DNA from: Balanoglossus misakiensis
Taxonomy: Eukaryota; Hemichordata
Direction: 5' to 3'
DNA length: 64,000 nucleotides
NCBI GenBank assembly: GCA_040954595.2
Contig: CM082597.2
Coordinates: 7,874,001-7,938,000, forward strand
Position 1 is the stretch's first letter. The number at the start of each line of letters is the position of its first letter. Positions 32,190 through 45,869 of the stretch are shown in pieces. The position numbers and the translations under genes are program-made. Below the pieces are notes generated by a model, which did no database searches, was not told where the DNA came from, and saw only the letters and a program-made list of their open reading frames with translations.

Positions 32190-35100
32190 TTTTCTTTCTT
32201 TCTTTCTTTCTTTTTTCTTGTGTCAATTCTTCGGCCAACTAAATCTCTGAAACTACTGCAGGTACACTTCTCAAACTTGCTACAGTGGTCAAGGTCAATG
32301 AGTAGATGTGCAGTGGCTTGTGAATATTTAATTAGTCACGTGACATGGCGGCCATATTGGATTTTCTGAAAAAATGCAAATCTCAGATCTCAGAATCTAC
32401 AAGTCAGATCGACTTCAGATTTGGCGTGCTGGTAGTGTACCTTCTGCCTATCATTTTTGTAATTGGATATTTTGCTGTCAATGTTGCAGTTTTTTTGCTA
32501 CAGTTGTTTTTCTGAAATCTGGCTTAAATTTCAAAAATCTTCTTCTCCAGAACCTGTGATAACCGAGACACGCGGTTTGGGGTATGTGGTCACCTAACTG
32601 ATGTCTATCAAGTTTGCGAAGATCATTGTGATTGGTCGAAGATTACGGCGGCCATATTGGATTTTCGAAAAACCATAGTTAAACTCCAAAAACCTTCTAC
32701 TCCAGAACGGGCGATGACTGAGTCGCAAGATTCGGGGAGTATGGTCACTACACTGATGTCTACCAAGTTTGCAAACAGCATTGTGATTGGTCGAAGATTA
32801 TGGCGGCCATATTGGATTTTGTAAAAAGCAGTGAAAAATTGAAATTCCTTTTTCTAGTCTTAAAATTGATAGCATACAAATTCTTTTTATGGATATCAAT
32901 CGTCATGTGACTAAAATATGTTACAATTTTTTGGCGATTTTTCACATGACCTTTGACCTACTTATCACGCGTTATTATTTCTGCATATCTAATTCCAGGC
33001 TAACCTATAGGGCTAGACGTTTGGTTTTTGATGCATGTGGATAAGTGTGTGATCAAAATATTTTGCTACTTTTCATGACCCCATTGACCTCTGCTGACCT
33101 CATTAATTATGTGCACAGCTAATTACAGGCGAACCAATAGAGCTAGAAGTTTGTTTTTGTTGGACATGGACCAGTATGGGATCAAAATTTTTTGCCCAAA
33201 TTTTGGGTGACCTTTGACCTACTTTTGCATATCCTAGCATCCAGAGCAGATACAGCCATGGCATTTGGCAGGATGGGACCAAAATATAAAGCCTCATTTT
33301 TGGGTCACCTGTGACACCTGCTGACCTCATTAAATATGCACATACCTAATTACAGGCGAACCAATAGAGCTAGAGTTTTGGTTTTTGTTGGACATGGACC
33401 AGTATGGGTCAAAAAATTTTGCCCAAATGTTGGGTGACCTCAGGTGACCTTTGACCTACTTCACCCTATTTCAGCAGCAAAAATACACACGTCCTTGTTA
33501 TGTCTTGAGATAATACACCAGATAGAAAATTCTGTTTCTTCTCATTTATACTGTGCATATATAATTCGAGATCAGCGCTTGGGCCCGACAATGCTGCTTG
33601 CAGCTTTAATCTTTCTTTCTTTCTTTCTTTATTCTCCTGTCAATTCTTCGGCCAACTAAATCTCAGAAACTACTGCAGGTACACTGCTCAAACTTGCTAC
33701 AGTGGTCAAGGTCAATGAGTAGATGTGCAGTGATTTGTGAATACTTAATTAGTCACGTGACTTGGCGGCCATATTGGATTTTCTGAAAAAATGCAAATCT
33801 CAGATCTCAGAAACTACAAGTCAGATCGACTTCAAATTTGGCATGCAGGTAGACTACCTTCTACTCATCATTTTTGTAATTGGAAATTTTGCTGTCAATG
33901 TTGCAGTTTTTTTGCTACAATTTTTTTTCTGAAATCTGGCTTAAATTTCAAAAATCTTCTTCTCCAGAACCGGTGATAACCGAGACACGCGGTTTAGGGT
34001 ATGTGGTCACCTAAGTGATGTCTATCAAGTTTGCGAAGATCATTGTGATTGGTCGAAGATTATGGCGGCCATATTGGATTTTCGAAAAACCATAGTTAAA
34101 CTCCACAAATCTTCTTCTCCAGAACGGGCGATGACTGAGTCGCAAGATTCGGGGAGTATGGTCACTACACTGATGTCTATCATGTTTGCAAAGAGCATTG
34201 TGATTGGTCAAAGATTATGGCGGCCATATTGGATTTTGTAAAAAGCAGCGAAAAATTGAAAATCCTTTTTCTAGTCTAAAAATTGATAGCATACAAATTC
34301 TTTTTACGGATATCAATCGTCATGTGACTAAAATATGTTACAATTTTTTGGCGATTTTTCACATGACCTTTGACCTACCTATCACGCGTTATTATTTCTG
34401 CATATCTAATTCCAGGCTAACCTATAGGGCTAGACGTTTGGTTTTTGATGAATGTGGATTAGTGTGTGATCAAAATATTTTGCTACTTTTCATGACCCCT
34501 TTGACCTCTGCTGACCTCATTAATTATGTGCATAGCTAATTACAGGCGCACCGATAGAGCTAGAGGTTTGGTTTTTGTTGGACATGGACCAGTATGGGAT
34601 CACCATTTTTTGCCAAAATGTTGGGTGACCTCTGGTGACCTTTGACCTACTTTCGCATATCTCAGCATCCAGAGCAGATACAGCCATGGCATTTGGTAGG
34701 ATGGGACCAAAATGTAAAGCCACATTTTTGGGTCACCTGTAACACCTGCTGACCTCATTAAATATGCACATACCTAATTACAGGCGAACCAATAGAGCTA
34801 GAGTTTTGGTTTTTGTTGGACATGGACCAGTATGGGTAAAAAAAATTGCCCAAATGTTGGGTGACCTCAGGTGACCTTTGACCTACTTCACCCTATTTCA
34901 GCAGCAAAAATACACACATCCTTGTTATGTCATGAGATAATACATCCGATAGAAAATTCTGTTTCTTCTCATTCATACTGTGCATATATAATTCAAGATC
35001 AGCGCTTGGGCCCGACAATGCTGCTCGCAGCTTTAATTTATTCTTGGTTCCATTCTTTATCGCTCTAGATCTCAAACACCGCTGCAGGTACAGTTCTCAA

Positions 35101-38100
35101 ACTTGATACAGTGGTCAAGGTCAATGAGTAGATGTGCAGTGACTTGTGAATACTTAATTAGTCACGTGACATGGCGGCCATCTTGGATTTTCTGAAAAAA
35201 TGCAAATCTCAGATCTCAGAAACTGCAAGTCAGATCGACTTCAAATTTGGCATGCTGGTAGACTACCTTCTGCCCATCATTTTTGTAATTGGAAATTATG
35301 CTGACAAAGTTGCCGTTTTTTTGCTACAATTTTTTTTCTGAAATCTGGCCTAAATTTCCAAAAATCTTCTTCTCCAGAACCGGTGATAACCGAGACACGG
35401 GGTTTGGGGTATGTGGTCAACTAACTGATGTCTATCAAGTTTGCGAAGATCATAGTGATTGGTCCAAGATTATGGCGGCCATATTGGATTTTCGAAAAAC
35501 CCTAGTAAAATTTGAAAAATCTTCTACTCAAGAACCGGCGATAACCGTGTCACAAGATTTGGTGTGTGTGGTCATTAAACAGATGTCTATCAAGTTTGCG
35601 AAGATGAATGTGATTGGTCGAAGATTATGGCGGCCATATTGGATTTTGTGAAAAACGATTAAAAAGTAAAAATTCCCTTTCTAGCCTAATAATTGATAGC
35701 ACAGAAATTCTTTTTATGGATATGAATCATCATATGACAAGAATAAGCTATAAATATTTTGGTAATTTTGGCAATGACCTTTGACCTACTTTTGACGCAT
35801 CATTTTTCTGCATATCTAATTCCAGGCTAACCAATAGGGCTATAAGTTTGGTTTTTGATGTATGTGGATTTGTATGTGATCAAAAAATTTTGCTACTTCT
35901 CATGACCCCTTTGACCTCTGCTGACCTCATTAAATATGCACATACCTAATTAATGATGAACCAATAGACCTTGAGGTTTTGTTTTTGTTATACAGTATGG
36001 GGTCAAAATATTTTGCCCAAATGTTGGGTGACCTTGGGTGACCTTTGACCTACTTTTGCATATCTCGACATCCACAGTTTTGGGTCACCTGTGACACCTG
36101 CTTAACTCATTATTTATGTGCATACCTAATTCCGGGCTAACCAAAAGAGCTAGAGGTCTGGTTTTTGTTGGACATGGACCACTATGGGTCAAAATTTTCT
36201 GCCCAAATTGTGGGTGACCCCTGGGAGACCTTTGACCTACTTTACACTATATCAACACCAAACATAGATATAACCTTGATATTTCATGGGATAAAACAGA
36301 GCATTATGTTTCTACTCATTAATTATGTGCATATCTAATATCAGATCAGAAAATAGAGCTTGGGCCCGGACAATGCTGCTTGCAGCTTTAATTCTTCTTC
36401 TTCTTCTTCCGAGAAATTCGGCCAGGTAGATCTGGAAAACCGCAGCACCTAGGGGGCTGAAACTTGGTAGGGTGATAGGGGCCAATGAGTAGACGTGCAG
36501 TGGCCCGTGAATATTTAATTAGTCATGTGACCTGGCGGCCATATTGGATTTCCTGAAAACCGTTAAATGAGTCCTTCTCAAAAACTACAGGGCCGATCGA
36601 GTTCAAATTTGGTGTGCAGGTAGCCTACCTTCTGTCCATCATTTTACCCCATTGAAATCATGACGTCATACATAAAGTTTTTTTGCTACAATTGTTTTTC
36701 TGAAAAACTACTTAAAACTTTAAAAATCTTCTTCTCCAGAACCAGCGGTTACCGAGTCTCGGGATTTGGGATATGTGGTCACCTAACCTATGTCTATCAA
36801 GTTTGCGAAGCGCACTGTGATTGGTCGATCATTATGGCGGCCATGTTGGATTTTCGGAAAACCATTGAAAAATGAAAATACTGTTTTGTAGCCAAAATGT
36901 TGACAGCACGGAAATTCTTTTTTTGGATATGAGTCATCATATGACCGGAAGTTGTCACAATTTTTCGGGGCAATTTTCACGTGACCTTTGACCCAGTTTT
37001 AAAACAACTAATTATATATGCATATTCCCCATACCTCCTCTTGTAAAAGCACCACAGTCATGAATTTTGTGGACATGGGTACCAATGCTGCCAGGACATG
37101 ACACAAATATTTTGGTAATTTTGGCAATGACCTTTGACCTATTTCTGAAACATCATTTTTCTGCATATCTAATTCCATGCTACCCAATAGGGCTAGAGGT
37201 CTGGTATTGGTTGGACATGGCCCAGTCTGGGGTCAAAATTTTATGCCCTAATTTTGGGTGACCTTGGGTGACCATTGATCTACTTTCCCATATCTCAGCA
37301 TCCAGAGCAGTTAGAGCCCTGGCTTTTATGGGTATTGAGCACATAATGGAGTCTTACACAAGACCTCATTAATTATGTGCATACCTAATTGCAGGCGAAC
37401 CAATAGGGCTAGGGGTCTGGTTTTTTGTTGGATCTAGACTAGTATGGGGTCCAATTTTTTTGCCCAAATTTGGGGTGACCTCAGGTGACCTTTGACCTAC
37501 TTTCCCATATCTTGGTATCCCCAGCAGATACAGCCGTGGCATTTGCTGGTCACCATGGGAACTGCTTGTGCCCCCCCAACGCTGCTTGCAGCTTTAATTA
37601 GGGCCCAAGCGCAAGCCAGCGCTTGGGCCCTATTGGTTTCGTTGGGGTTTTTCTGTCTTTCCTTCTTTCTTTCTTTCTTTCTTTCTTTATTCTTCTGTCA
37701 ATTCTTTGTCGCTCTAGATCTCAGACACCGCTGCAGGTACACTTCTGAAACTTGCTACAGTGGTCAAGGTCAATGAGTAGTCGTGCATTGCACCCTTGAA
37801 TTTTTAATTAGTCACATGACCTGGCGGCCATATTGGATTTTCTGAAAAAATGCAAATCTCAGATCTCAGAAACTACAAGTCAGATCGACTTCAAATTTGG
37901 TGTGCAGGTAGTCTACCTTCTACCCATCATTTTTGTAATTGGATATTTTGCTGTAAATGTTGAAGTTTTTTTGCTACAATTTTTTTTCTGAAATCTGGCT
38001 TAAATTTCAAAAATCTTCTTCTCCAGAACCGGTGATAATTGAGTCACGCGGTTTGTGGTATGTTGTCACCTAACTGATGTCTATCAAGTTTGCGAAGATC

Positions 38101-40318
38101 ATTGTGATTGGTCGAAGATTATGGCGGCCATATTGGATTTTCGAAAAACCATAGTAAAACTTCAAAAATCTTCTTCTCAAGAACGGGCGATAACTGAGTC
38201 GCAGGATTTGGGGAGTATGGTCACTACACTGATGTCTATCAAGTTTGCGAAGGGGAATGTGATTGGTCGAAGATTATGGCGGCCATATTGGATTTTGTGA
38301 AAAACGATTAAAAAGTACAAATTCCCTTTCTAGCCTAAAAATTGATAGCACAGAAATTCTTTTTATGGATATGAATCATCATATGACAACAATAAGCTAT
38401 AAATATTTTGGTAATTTTGGCAATGACCTTTGACCTACTTTTGACGCATCAATTTTCTGCATATCTAATTCCAGGCTAACCAATAGGGCTATAAGTTTGA
38501 TTTTTGATGTATGTGGATTTGTATGTGATCAAACATTTTTGCTACTTTTCATGACCCCTTTGACCTCTGCTGACCTCATAATATATGCACATACCTAATT
38601 ACAGATGAACCAATAGACCTAGAGGTTTTGTTTTTGTTATACATGGACCAGTATGGGGTCAAAATATTTTGCCCAAATGTTGGGTGACCTCGGGTGACCT
38701 TTGACCTACTTTTGCATATCTCGACATTCACAGCAGATACAGCCTTGGCGTTTGGAGGTATGGGGCCATAATGAAAAGCCAAAGTTTTGGGTCAGCTGTG
38801 ACACCTGCTTTACTCATTATTTATGTGCATACCTATTTTCGGGCTAACCAAAAGGGCTAGAGGTCTGGTTTTTGTTGGACATGGACCACTATGGGTCAAA
38901 ATTTTCTGCCCAAATTGTGGGTGACCTCTGGGTGACCTTTGACCTACTTAACATTATGTCAACACCAAACATAGATATAACCTTGATATTTCATGGGATA
39001 AAACACAGCATTATATTTCTACTCATTAATTATGTGCATATCTAATAATCAGATCAGATAATAGAGCTTGGGCCCGGCCAATGCTGCTTGCAGCTTTAAT
39101 TCTTCTTTATTCTTCTTCTTCTTCTTCTTCCCCAAAATTCGGCCAGGTAGATCTGGAAAACCGCAGCACCTAGGGGGCTGAAACTTCATAGGGTGATAGG
39201 GGCCAATGAGTAGACGTGCAGTGGCTCGTGAATATTTAATTAGTCACGTGACCTGGCGGCCATATTGGATTTCCTGAAAATCGTTAAACGAGTCCTTCTC
39301 AAAAACTACTGGGCCGATCGAGTTCAAATTTGGTGTGCAGGTAGCCTACCTTCCGTCCATCATTTTATCCGATTGAAATCATGACGTCACACATACTGTT
39401 TTTTTTGCTACAATTGTTTTTCTGAAAAACTACTTAAAACTTTAAAAATCTTCTTCTCCAGAACCAGCGATTGCCGAGTCACGGGATTCGGGGTATGTGG
39501 TCACCTAACCTATGTCTATCAAGTTTGCGAAGCGCACTGTGATTGGTCGATCATTATGGCGGCCATGTTGGATTTTCGGAAAACCATTGAAAAATGAAAA
39601 TTCTGTTTTGTAGCCAAAATGTTGACAGCACGGAAATTCTTTTTTTGGATATGAGTCATCATATGACCGGAAGTTGTCACAATTTTTCGGGGCAATTTTC
39701 ACATGACCTTTGACCCAGTTTTAAAACAACTAATTATATATGCATATTCCCCATACCTCCTCTTGTCAAAGCACCACAGTCATGAATTTTGTGGACATGG
39801 GTACCAATGCTGCCAGGACATGACACAAATATTTTTGTAATTTTGGCAATGACCCTTGACCTATTTCTGAAACATCATTTTTCTGCATATCTAATTCCAG
39901 GCTAACCAATAGGGCTAGAGGTCTGGTTTTAGTTGGACATGGGCCACTCTGGGGTCAAAATTTGATGCCCTAATTTTGGGTGACCTTGGGTGACCTTTGA
40001 TCTACTTTCCCATATCTCAGCATCCAGAGCAGTTAGAGCCCTGGCTTTTATGGGTATTGAGCACATAATGGAGTCTTACACAAGACCTCATTAATTATGT
40101 GCATACCTAATTGCAGGTGAACCAATAGGGCTAGGGGTCTGGTTTTTTGTTGGATCTAGACTAGTATGGGGTCCAATTTTTTTGCCGAAATTTGGGGTGA
40201 CCTCAGGTGACCTTTGACCTACTTTCCCATATCTTGGTATCTCCAGCAGATACAGCCGTGGCATTTGCTGGTCACCATGGGAACCGCTTGTGCCCCCCCA
40301 ACGCTGCTTGCAGCTTTA

Positions 40319-40319
<1 letters not shown>
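32190..40319. repeat. Six ~1.2-1.5 kb repeat bodies, each started by a different microsatellite
   Basis: Bodies at about 32190-33610, 33611-35036, 35037-36391, 36392-37598, 37632-39100 and 39101-40320 share the same order of blocks. Each starts after a simple repeat: (TTTC)n near 32190, 33611 and 37665, and (TTC)n near 36395 and 39110. The pair 35037-37598 resembles the pair 37632-40320, so that part was duplicated as a two-body unit. Recurrent 'GACCTTTGACCTACTT' and 'CATTAATTATGTGCATACC' blocks recur within each body. No gene is seen. Confidence 0.78.
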
Positions 40320-40353
<34 letters not shown>

Positions 40354-42010
40354 TTCCCACTTTTAAAAACAGCCGCTATTCGAAGACCGTTGCACCCAAT
40401 GACTTGAAATTTGGCTCATAGGTAAAACTCAAAGCAAGTAATTTTTTGATCATGTCACTATGGCAACAGGTCACATGACCTGGCAGCCATCTTGGATTTA
40501 AACTTTTAAATTGGTCTAATTTGCATAAAAAATGAAGAATCCAAATTCTGTTCAGAAACTTTGTGGACCATATGGCCAGGGTCATATATGCCAAATTTCA
40601 ATGTCTAAGTCCTTGCCGATTTTGAGGAGATGATTTTTAAAGCATTATTTTTCATATTTTCCATGACCATTGGACCCAGCCATTGGCCTATACTTTCCAT
40701 GGTTAAGCAATGGCCCCCTAGGATTTTAGATTTATGCCCAATATCTCAACATCCGCTGGGCTGATCAGCTTCAAATTTTGTGTGCAGCTAGCCTACCTTC
40801 CGACAATCAGTTCCAACTGGAAAAAATAATATGGAAAATCGACCGATTTTTTTATATTAATTTTTTTATGAAATCTATACCTATACTTATTCCACTATAC
40901 TTAAGCTATGGCCACATAGTTTTGTAGAATTCTGGTCGGTGCAATAGTCTGCAGCATAGGACCAAAATAAGAAGCCACATTTAAGGCTCACCTGTGACAC
41001 CTGCTCAACTCATTAATTATGTGCATACCTAATTCCAGGCAAACCAACAGGGCTACAGGTCTGATTTTTGTCGGACATGGACCAGTATGGGGTCAAATTT
41101 TTTTCCCAAATTTTGGGTGACCTTGGGTGACCTTTGACCTACTTTCGCATATCTCAGCATCCAGAGCAGGTACAGCTCAGGTGTTTGGGTGGATGGGACC
41201 AAAATAAGAAGCCAAATTTAAGGCTCACCTGTGACACCTGCTCAACTCATTAATTATGTGCATACCTAATTCCAGGCAAACCAATAGGGCTACAGGTCTG
41301 GTTTTTGTCGGACATGGACCAGTATGGGGTCAAATTTTTTCCCCAAATTTTGGGTGACCTTGGGTGACCTTTGACCTACTTTCGCATATCTCAGCATCCA
41401 GAGCAGGTACAGCTCAGGTGTTTGGGTGGATGGGACCAAAATAAGAAGCCAAATTTAAGGCTCATCTGTGACACCTGCTCAACTCATTAATTATGTGCAT
41501 ACCTAATTCCAGGCAAACCAATAGGCTACAGGTCTGGTTTTTGTCGGACATGGACCAGTATGGGGTCAAATTTTTTCCCCAAATTTTGGGTGACCTTAGG
41601 TGACCTTTGACCTACTTTCGCATATCTCAGCATCCAGAGCAGGTACAGCTCAGGTGTTTGGGTGGATGGGACCAAAATAAGAAGCCAAATTTAAGGCTCA
41701 CCTGTGACACCTGCTTAACTCATTAACTATGTGCATACCTAATTCCAGGCAAACCAATAGGGCTACAGGTCTGGTTTTTGTCAGACATGGACCAGTATGG
41801 GGACAATTTTTTTCCCCAAACTTTGGATGTCCTTGGGTGACCTTTGACCTACTTTCACATATCTCGGCATCCAGAGCAGGTACAGCTTAGGTGTTTGGGT
41901 GGACGGGACCAAAATAAGAAGCCAAATTTTAGAGTCACCTGTGACACCTGCCTAACTCATTAATTATGTGCATACCTAATTCCAGGCAAACCAGTAGGGC
42001 TACAGATCTG
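40318..42010. repeat. Last body with (TTA)n start and ~237-bp tandem subrepeats
   Basis: A (TTA)n run at about 40318-40351 opens a more diverged body. From about 40960 a unit of roughly 237 bp repeats four to five times, each with AGGCTCACCTGTGACACCTG, GGTTTTTGTCGGACATGGAC and CATATCTCAGCATCCAGAGC. The same subunit appears in decayed form in the other bodies, which suggests how they were built. Confidence 0.8.
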
Positions 42011-42789
42011 GTTTTTGTTTGACATGGACCAGTATAGCGTAAACATTTTCTGCTCATATTAAGCGTGACCTCACGTGACCTTTGACCTACTTTTCCACAT
42101 CTCAGCATCCACAGCACATACACCCTTGGCATTTGGAGTGATAGAACAACTAATGCAGTAATTAAATATGCACAAATCTATCTCCAGGCGAACCAATTGG
42201 GCTAGTAGTGTCTCGAAACCCGCTTATTGCTGTTCACAGCTATATTCTTTTTTGTTGTGTACAATATGGCTGGTGGCCAATAGTACTGAATAAATGCATT
42301 ATATATATCTGTCTACATGATCTGGGTACAGCACTGCTGATTTGTGGTTGGTGGAAACTGGAAGTGGGTGATGGGATAATGTGTAATTCAATGGCCATCC
42401 AAATTCTAAGAAGTCACAAATCTGCGTAGTCATCATACCCTTGTAGTTTAGCTCGCCAAATTGGAATGCATAGATTTGACTGAACTGGAACGCGGTACCC
42501 TTTGTAATTGGGTAAATTTGAATTGTAAATTTTGACATGATTTTGAATAGACAGTGAGGCTGTGGGGGACAATGGGGATGGCCAATACTCTATTGGGATG
42601 TGAGCGCTGTGACTTTGTTCAAAATCACAATCTGCCATATGCAGATCTTAAAGTGTATCTGTTGTTGAGGTATGTTGTATATCATCTATGATACCAGCCT
42701 GGATAAAATCACAATTACTATTGTAGGAGGACCCGGATTGTGGATGTTGTGGCATGTTGGACAATATATCAACAGGCATGTCATGATTG

Positions 42790-44048
42790 TTATTGTTGAT
42801 GACTGGTGGGGAAATTGGGAGTCTGCATTATGAATGCCACCATCACAATGTCGGTTTTTAGAGTCATAATCGCTGTTATTAGCCTGGGCCATGCCCAAGT
42901 GGCAATCGTGGGAGGATTCAGATTGTAATTTTTGTGGCACACTAGAATTTTTGCGAACACATCACAGCTGGACAATTTTTGATCATGATGAAAGTATGGT
43001 TTATCCTGACTTGTAATATTTGTAACTATCGGTTTAGGTGAAATTGGAATACCTAAACAGTGTGTGCCGTCGTCACAAGCTGGATTCTCAGACGCATACC
43101 CAGCATCGTCTGAAATATTCATGTTGAGTGGAACACTGTGACCTGAAATTTCATTGTGTGAAGACATGGTATTATCGATAGGAAAGGTACTGAGAAGTGT
43201 TTGACTAGCTGTCAAATTCTCTGAATCATTCTGTTTGAATTCACAAGAAAATTCATGTTGGTTGTTATTGTCATAAAGACACCAATCCGTTTGGACACTG
43301 CGGTCCAACAAATGTCTCTGGTTAAATTCGTTCCTGTTCCTGACCTGATTTTTTTGTCACTTTGCTGCTTTGACCGTTCTTCTCTGAACTTGGGATCATT
43401 GTACGGGCATTTTAGCTTAGGGTGACTCTCCTGCCTCTTCCTGAACTTGTGGCAAGCACTGCAAATGTGTTTGTACTTGCATGAGCTGCCGTCGTTGCAC
43501 CGACCCTCAAGGTTGAATGCCCAACAAAACTGGACGAGATCGCCCGATTTGGTGGGTAGGGGGGACTTTGATTTGACCTCAGATGCCCGGGGATACAAGT
43601 ATAATTCTTTGAGGTCGTGACCGTCGCTATCCCAACTCCGGTGGCCACACTCGATGTCTTGTAAAAAGGCCCCATGGAACTTCAACACTGCGTCCCATGG
43701 GTACACGGACGCGAACCGCATGAGCATATTTAAGTGTTGTAGGCGTACACGCTTTTCGGTGGCTGAGATCGTGTCTGAGAGCAAGATTGATGTATAGCCC
43801 TCGACAAATTCGTTCATAGTCATGGAATCGTAACTGATTTCCTTGCCGGCTCCGAATGGTCAGGGTTGTGCTGTCATATGCGGCCAAGATACGGACACCG
43901 TAGCCTTGTCTTTTCTCGTCAGAAAACGTTGAGACTTACCCAACTTAAAATTGGAACCGAAGTCCTGCGTTGTGTTGAGAAAATCGGGAACGTAGTTGTG
44001 CTGCGCCTCTCGCAAGTCGCGCTGAAGTTGTGTGTCAGCGGCCATCAT
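42790..44048 (-). pseudogene. DIRS gag-like CCCH protein, copy B, with likely upstream exon
   Basis: The main ORF (43823-43212) and its frame-shifted continuation (43311-42790) match copy A. An upstream ORF starts MMAADTQLQRDLREAQHNY at 44048, exactly beside the foldback end, and runs through FGSNFKLG to a GTAAGT donor at 43939. An AG at 43850-43851 restores the frame into AGKEISYDSMTMNEF. A 90-bp intron is therefore plausible but unproven. In copy A a 2-base loss breaks this first exon. Confidence 0.65.
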
Positions 44049-45046
44049 AGTCCATGGGCCAGAGACCGAAACCCTCCCCCCCCTGGGGAGTTTTGCAGAC
44101 ATACATTTTTGGAAAGCCTATTAATCCAGCTGTCAGAATCGGGTTGTTTGCACTCATATTAATGGTGGGTGTGGCCGTGAGGAGCGGTTGTCATGGTAAC
44201 GATAGCATAATTTTAGGGGTACTCATACAGTTAAAAAATGATATATTTCAGGATCTGAGAAAGCGAGAGAAAAAATTTAAACATTGGGTCTTATAAAGTA
44301 GGGTACGGGCTATCCAATGATTACATGACCGACAAGGTCAGAGGTCAAGTTCATCTTCAAAACGCGGGGTCAAAGTAAAAATTGCGCTATTTTTTGCATA
44401 TCGATCATACATAGTTTCGATTTACTGGAAAACGGTTTGCTCGAGGAGGCTGTAAATTGGTCATCAGGTAGCATGGAACATTAGGTTTAAGAAAAATAAG
44501 CTGATTCACGTCTTTGATATTAAGTTATATTAAAATTCTGTTACCATAACGACGGATAGCAGATTTTGCGAAAATCACAAAAATAAGAATCCTGCTATAT
44601 CTTTGCTACCAATTAAGCTTTAGATAAAATTTAAACACTCAAACTTATAATGTCGGGTGCGAGCTTTTCATTGCTAACTTGAACTTTGGGGTTCAAGGTC
44701 AAGGTCATCCTCAAATTTCAGGTCAAAGTGACAAAATGGACATTATGGACTTTTGTTCAAAATGACATTTTACGGCGAGCGTTTACTAAACACTGTTTGG
44801 GTCTAGAATGCTATAATTTGATCTCCAGATAGAGATGTGTATTGTTTACAAAGATTTTAATTTGTTTTGCTGTTTACATATACTTAATATGCAAAACCAG
44901 CTGTTATAATAACAACAAAATGAATGGTAGGAATAGCAAGAGTACTCATACAGTTAAAATGAGATATTTCAGGTTCTGAGAAAGCTAGAGAAAAAAATTA
45001 AACATTCAGTTTTATAAAGTAGGGTACGGGCTATCCAATGATTACA

Positions 45047-45260
45047 TTCTCACATGCTGCACCGAAACTGTGGAACTCTCTGCCACAAGACATTCGTCAA
45101 GCTCCAAGTTTGAGTATCTTTAAGAAAAGACTGAAGACGCATTATTTCGCAAGAGCATATGGTGTGGGCCAATGAGCACAAGCGCCTTTGAGTATGACAC
45201 TTGTTATAGATACTGGCGCTATACAAATTTCTCTGATTGATTTCTCTGATTGATTGTATT
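45047..45260 (+). pseudogene. LINE ORF2 C-terminal tail, copy B
   Basis: Counterpart of 13282-13495, with the same peptide (AAPKLWNSLPQDIRQAP) and the same TCTCTGATTGATT 3' repeats. Confidence 0.8.
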
Positions 45261-45434
45261 AACAGCAGGTAATCAAAGATAAACCGTCTTCTTCATTTTT
45301 GTCATGTTTTTACATTGCTGCAAGTCATACTATGATAGAAGCACTAACACGGTTTGTCAGGTTCTTCTTGTATAATTAGTTGCTCAGAAAAAAACCCCAG
45401 CCATTTCTTTTGATATAGTAATGTTGATAGTTGC

Positions 45435-45869
45435 TTAAATGAGGGTCGGAAAGATCAAATGGGTCGACAAATGCTCCACCTTGTAATTCTTAAAGCTTTG
45501 CCACATCAGTATTCCATCTCTTAATGACTGCTTTTCCATATCGGATCTTATTTTGTTTACCAATACTGCATATTTATTTGTGAAATGTATCAGAGAACTT
45601 TGCAGTAATCGGTCCACCCAAAACCACTTTTCAAGTGCTAAACCTCTCATCTTTAATCCCATGACACCACCAGCACCCTTTAGTGAATCGTCAGATAAGT
45701 TTGCCATGAAATCCCCTTCATTTAATGACTCTTGTACACTTTCGGGTATTCTATGCATCACCAGAATAAGTACTGACATGTATCTTGCATAGTCCGTTTC
45801 GATTGGCACAAAACAACAGAGGTAATAATAGCTGATTCTTAGCAGTTTGGCAAATATCTCAATCACCAT
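45435..45869 (-). pseudogene. Possible DUF6589-like remnant, copy B
   Basis: A 144-aa ORF nearly identical to 13670-14104. Retention of an open frame in both copies is expected from the recent duplication alone and is not evidence of function. Confidence 0.35.

Larger units (their letters stand above)
31946..42241. mobile_element. 10.3-kb nested hairpin repeat element, present only in copy B
   Basis: The insert is flanked by the direct repeat ATATT (31941-31945, 42242-42246), and copy A shows one ATATT at 3610-3614. It starts TAGGGTTTCAAGACC and ends with GTCTCGAAACCCG...CACAGCT, so the two ends are partly complementary. Inside are seven long AT-rich bodies sharing ATGGCGGCCATATTGGATTT and GTGACCTTTGACCTACTT. 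Each body ends in a tail such as GCTTGGGCCCGACAATGCTG or CTTGTGCCCCCCCAACGCTG followed by CTTGCAGCTTTAAT. No ORF longer than about 120 codons with protein character is present. The family was not recognised. Confidence 0.75.
31692..42302 (+). mobile_element. LINE-like insert, copy B, split by nested repeat
   Basis: The 5' part (31692-31945, short ORF 31711-31899) and 3' part (42247-42302) correspond to 3361-3670 in copy A. The 18-bp target duplication is at 31674-31691 and 42303-42320. The 10.3-kb element inserted in its 3' untranslated part. Confidence 0.65.
31275..42638 (-). pseudogene. DIRS reverse transcriptase N-terminal part, copy B, split by LINE and nested repeat
   Basis: The pieces 31280-31673 and 42321-42638 are the same RT N-terminal sequence as in copy A. 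They are separated by the LINE-like insert and, within that insert, by the 10.3-kb nested repeat. Copy B also shows KWAYCQIPVD where copy A has KRAYRQIPVD. The reading is interrupted as in copy A near 42427. Confidence 0.82.

Noticed and set aside
32027-32369. ORFs rich in Phe/Leu/Ser in the nested repeat
   Set aside because: They arise from (TTTC)n microsatellites and hairpin arms, not from coding sequence.
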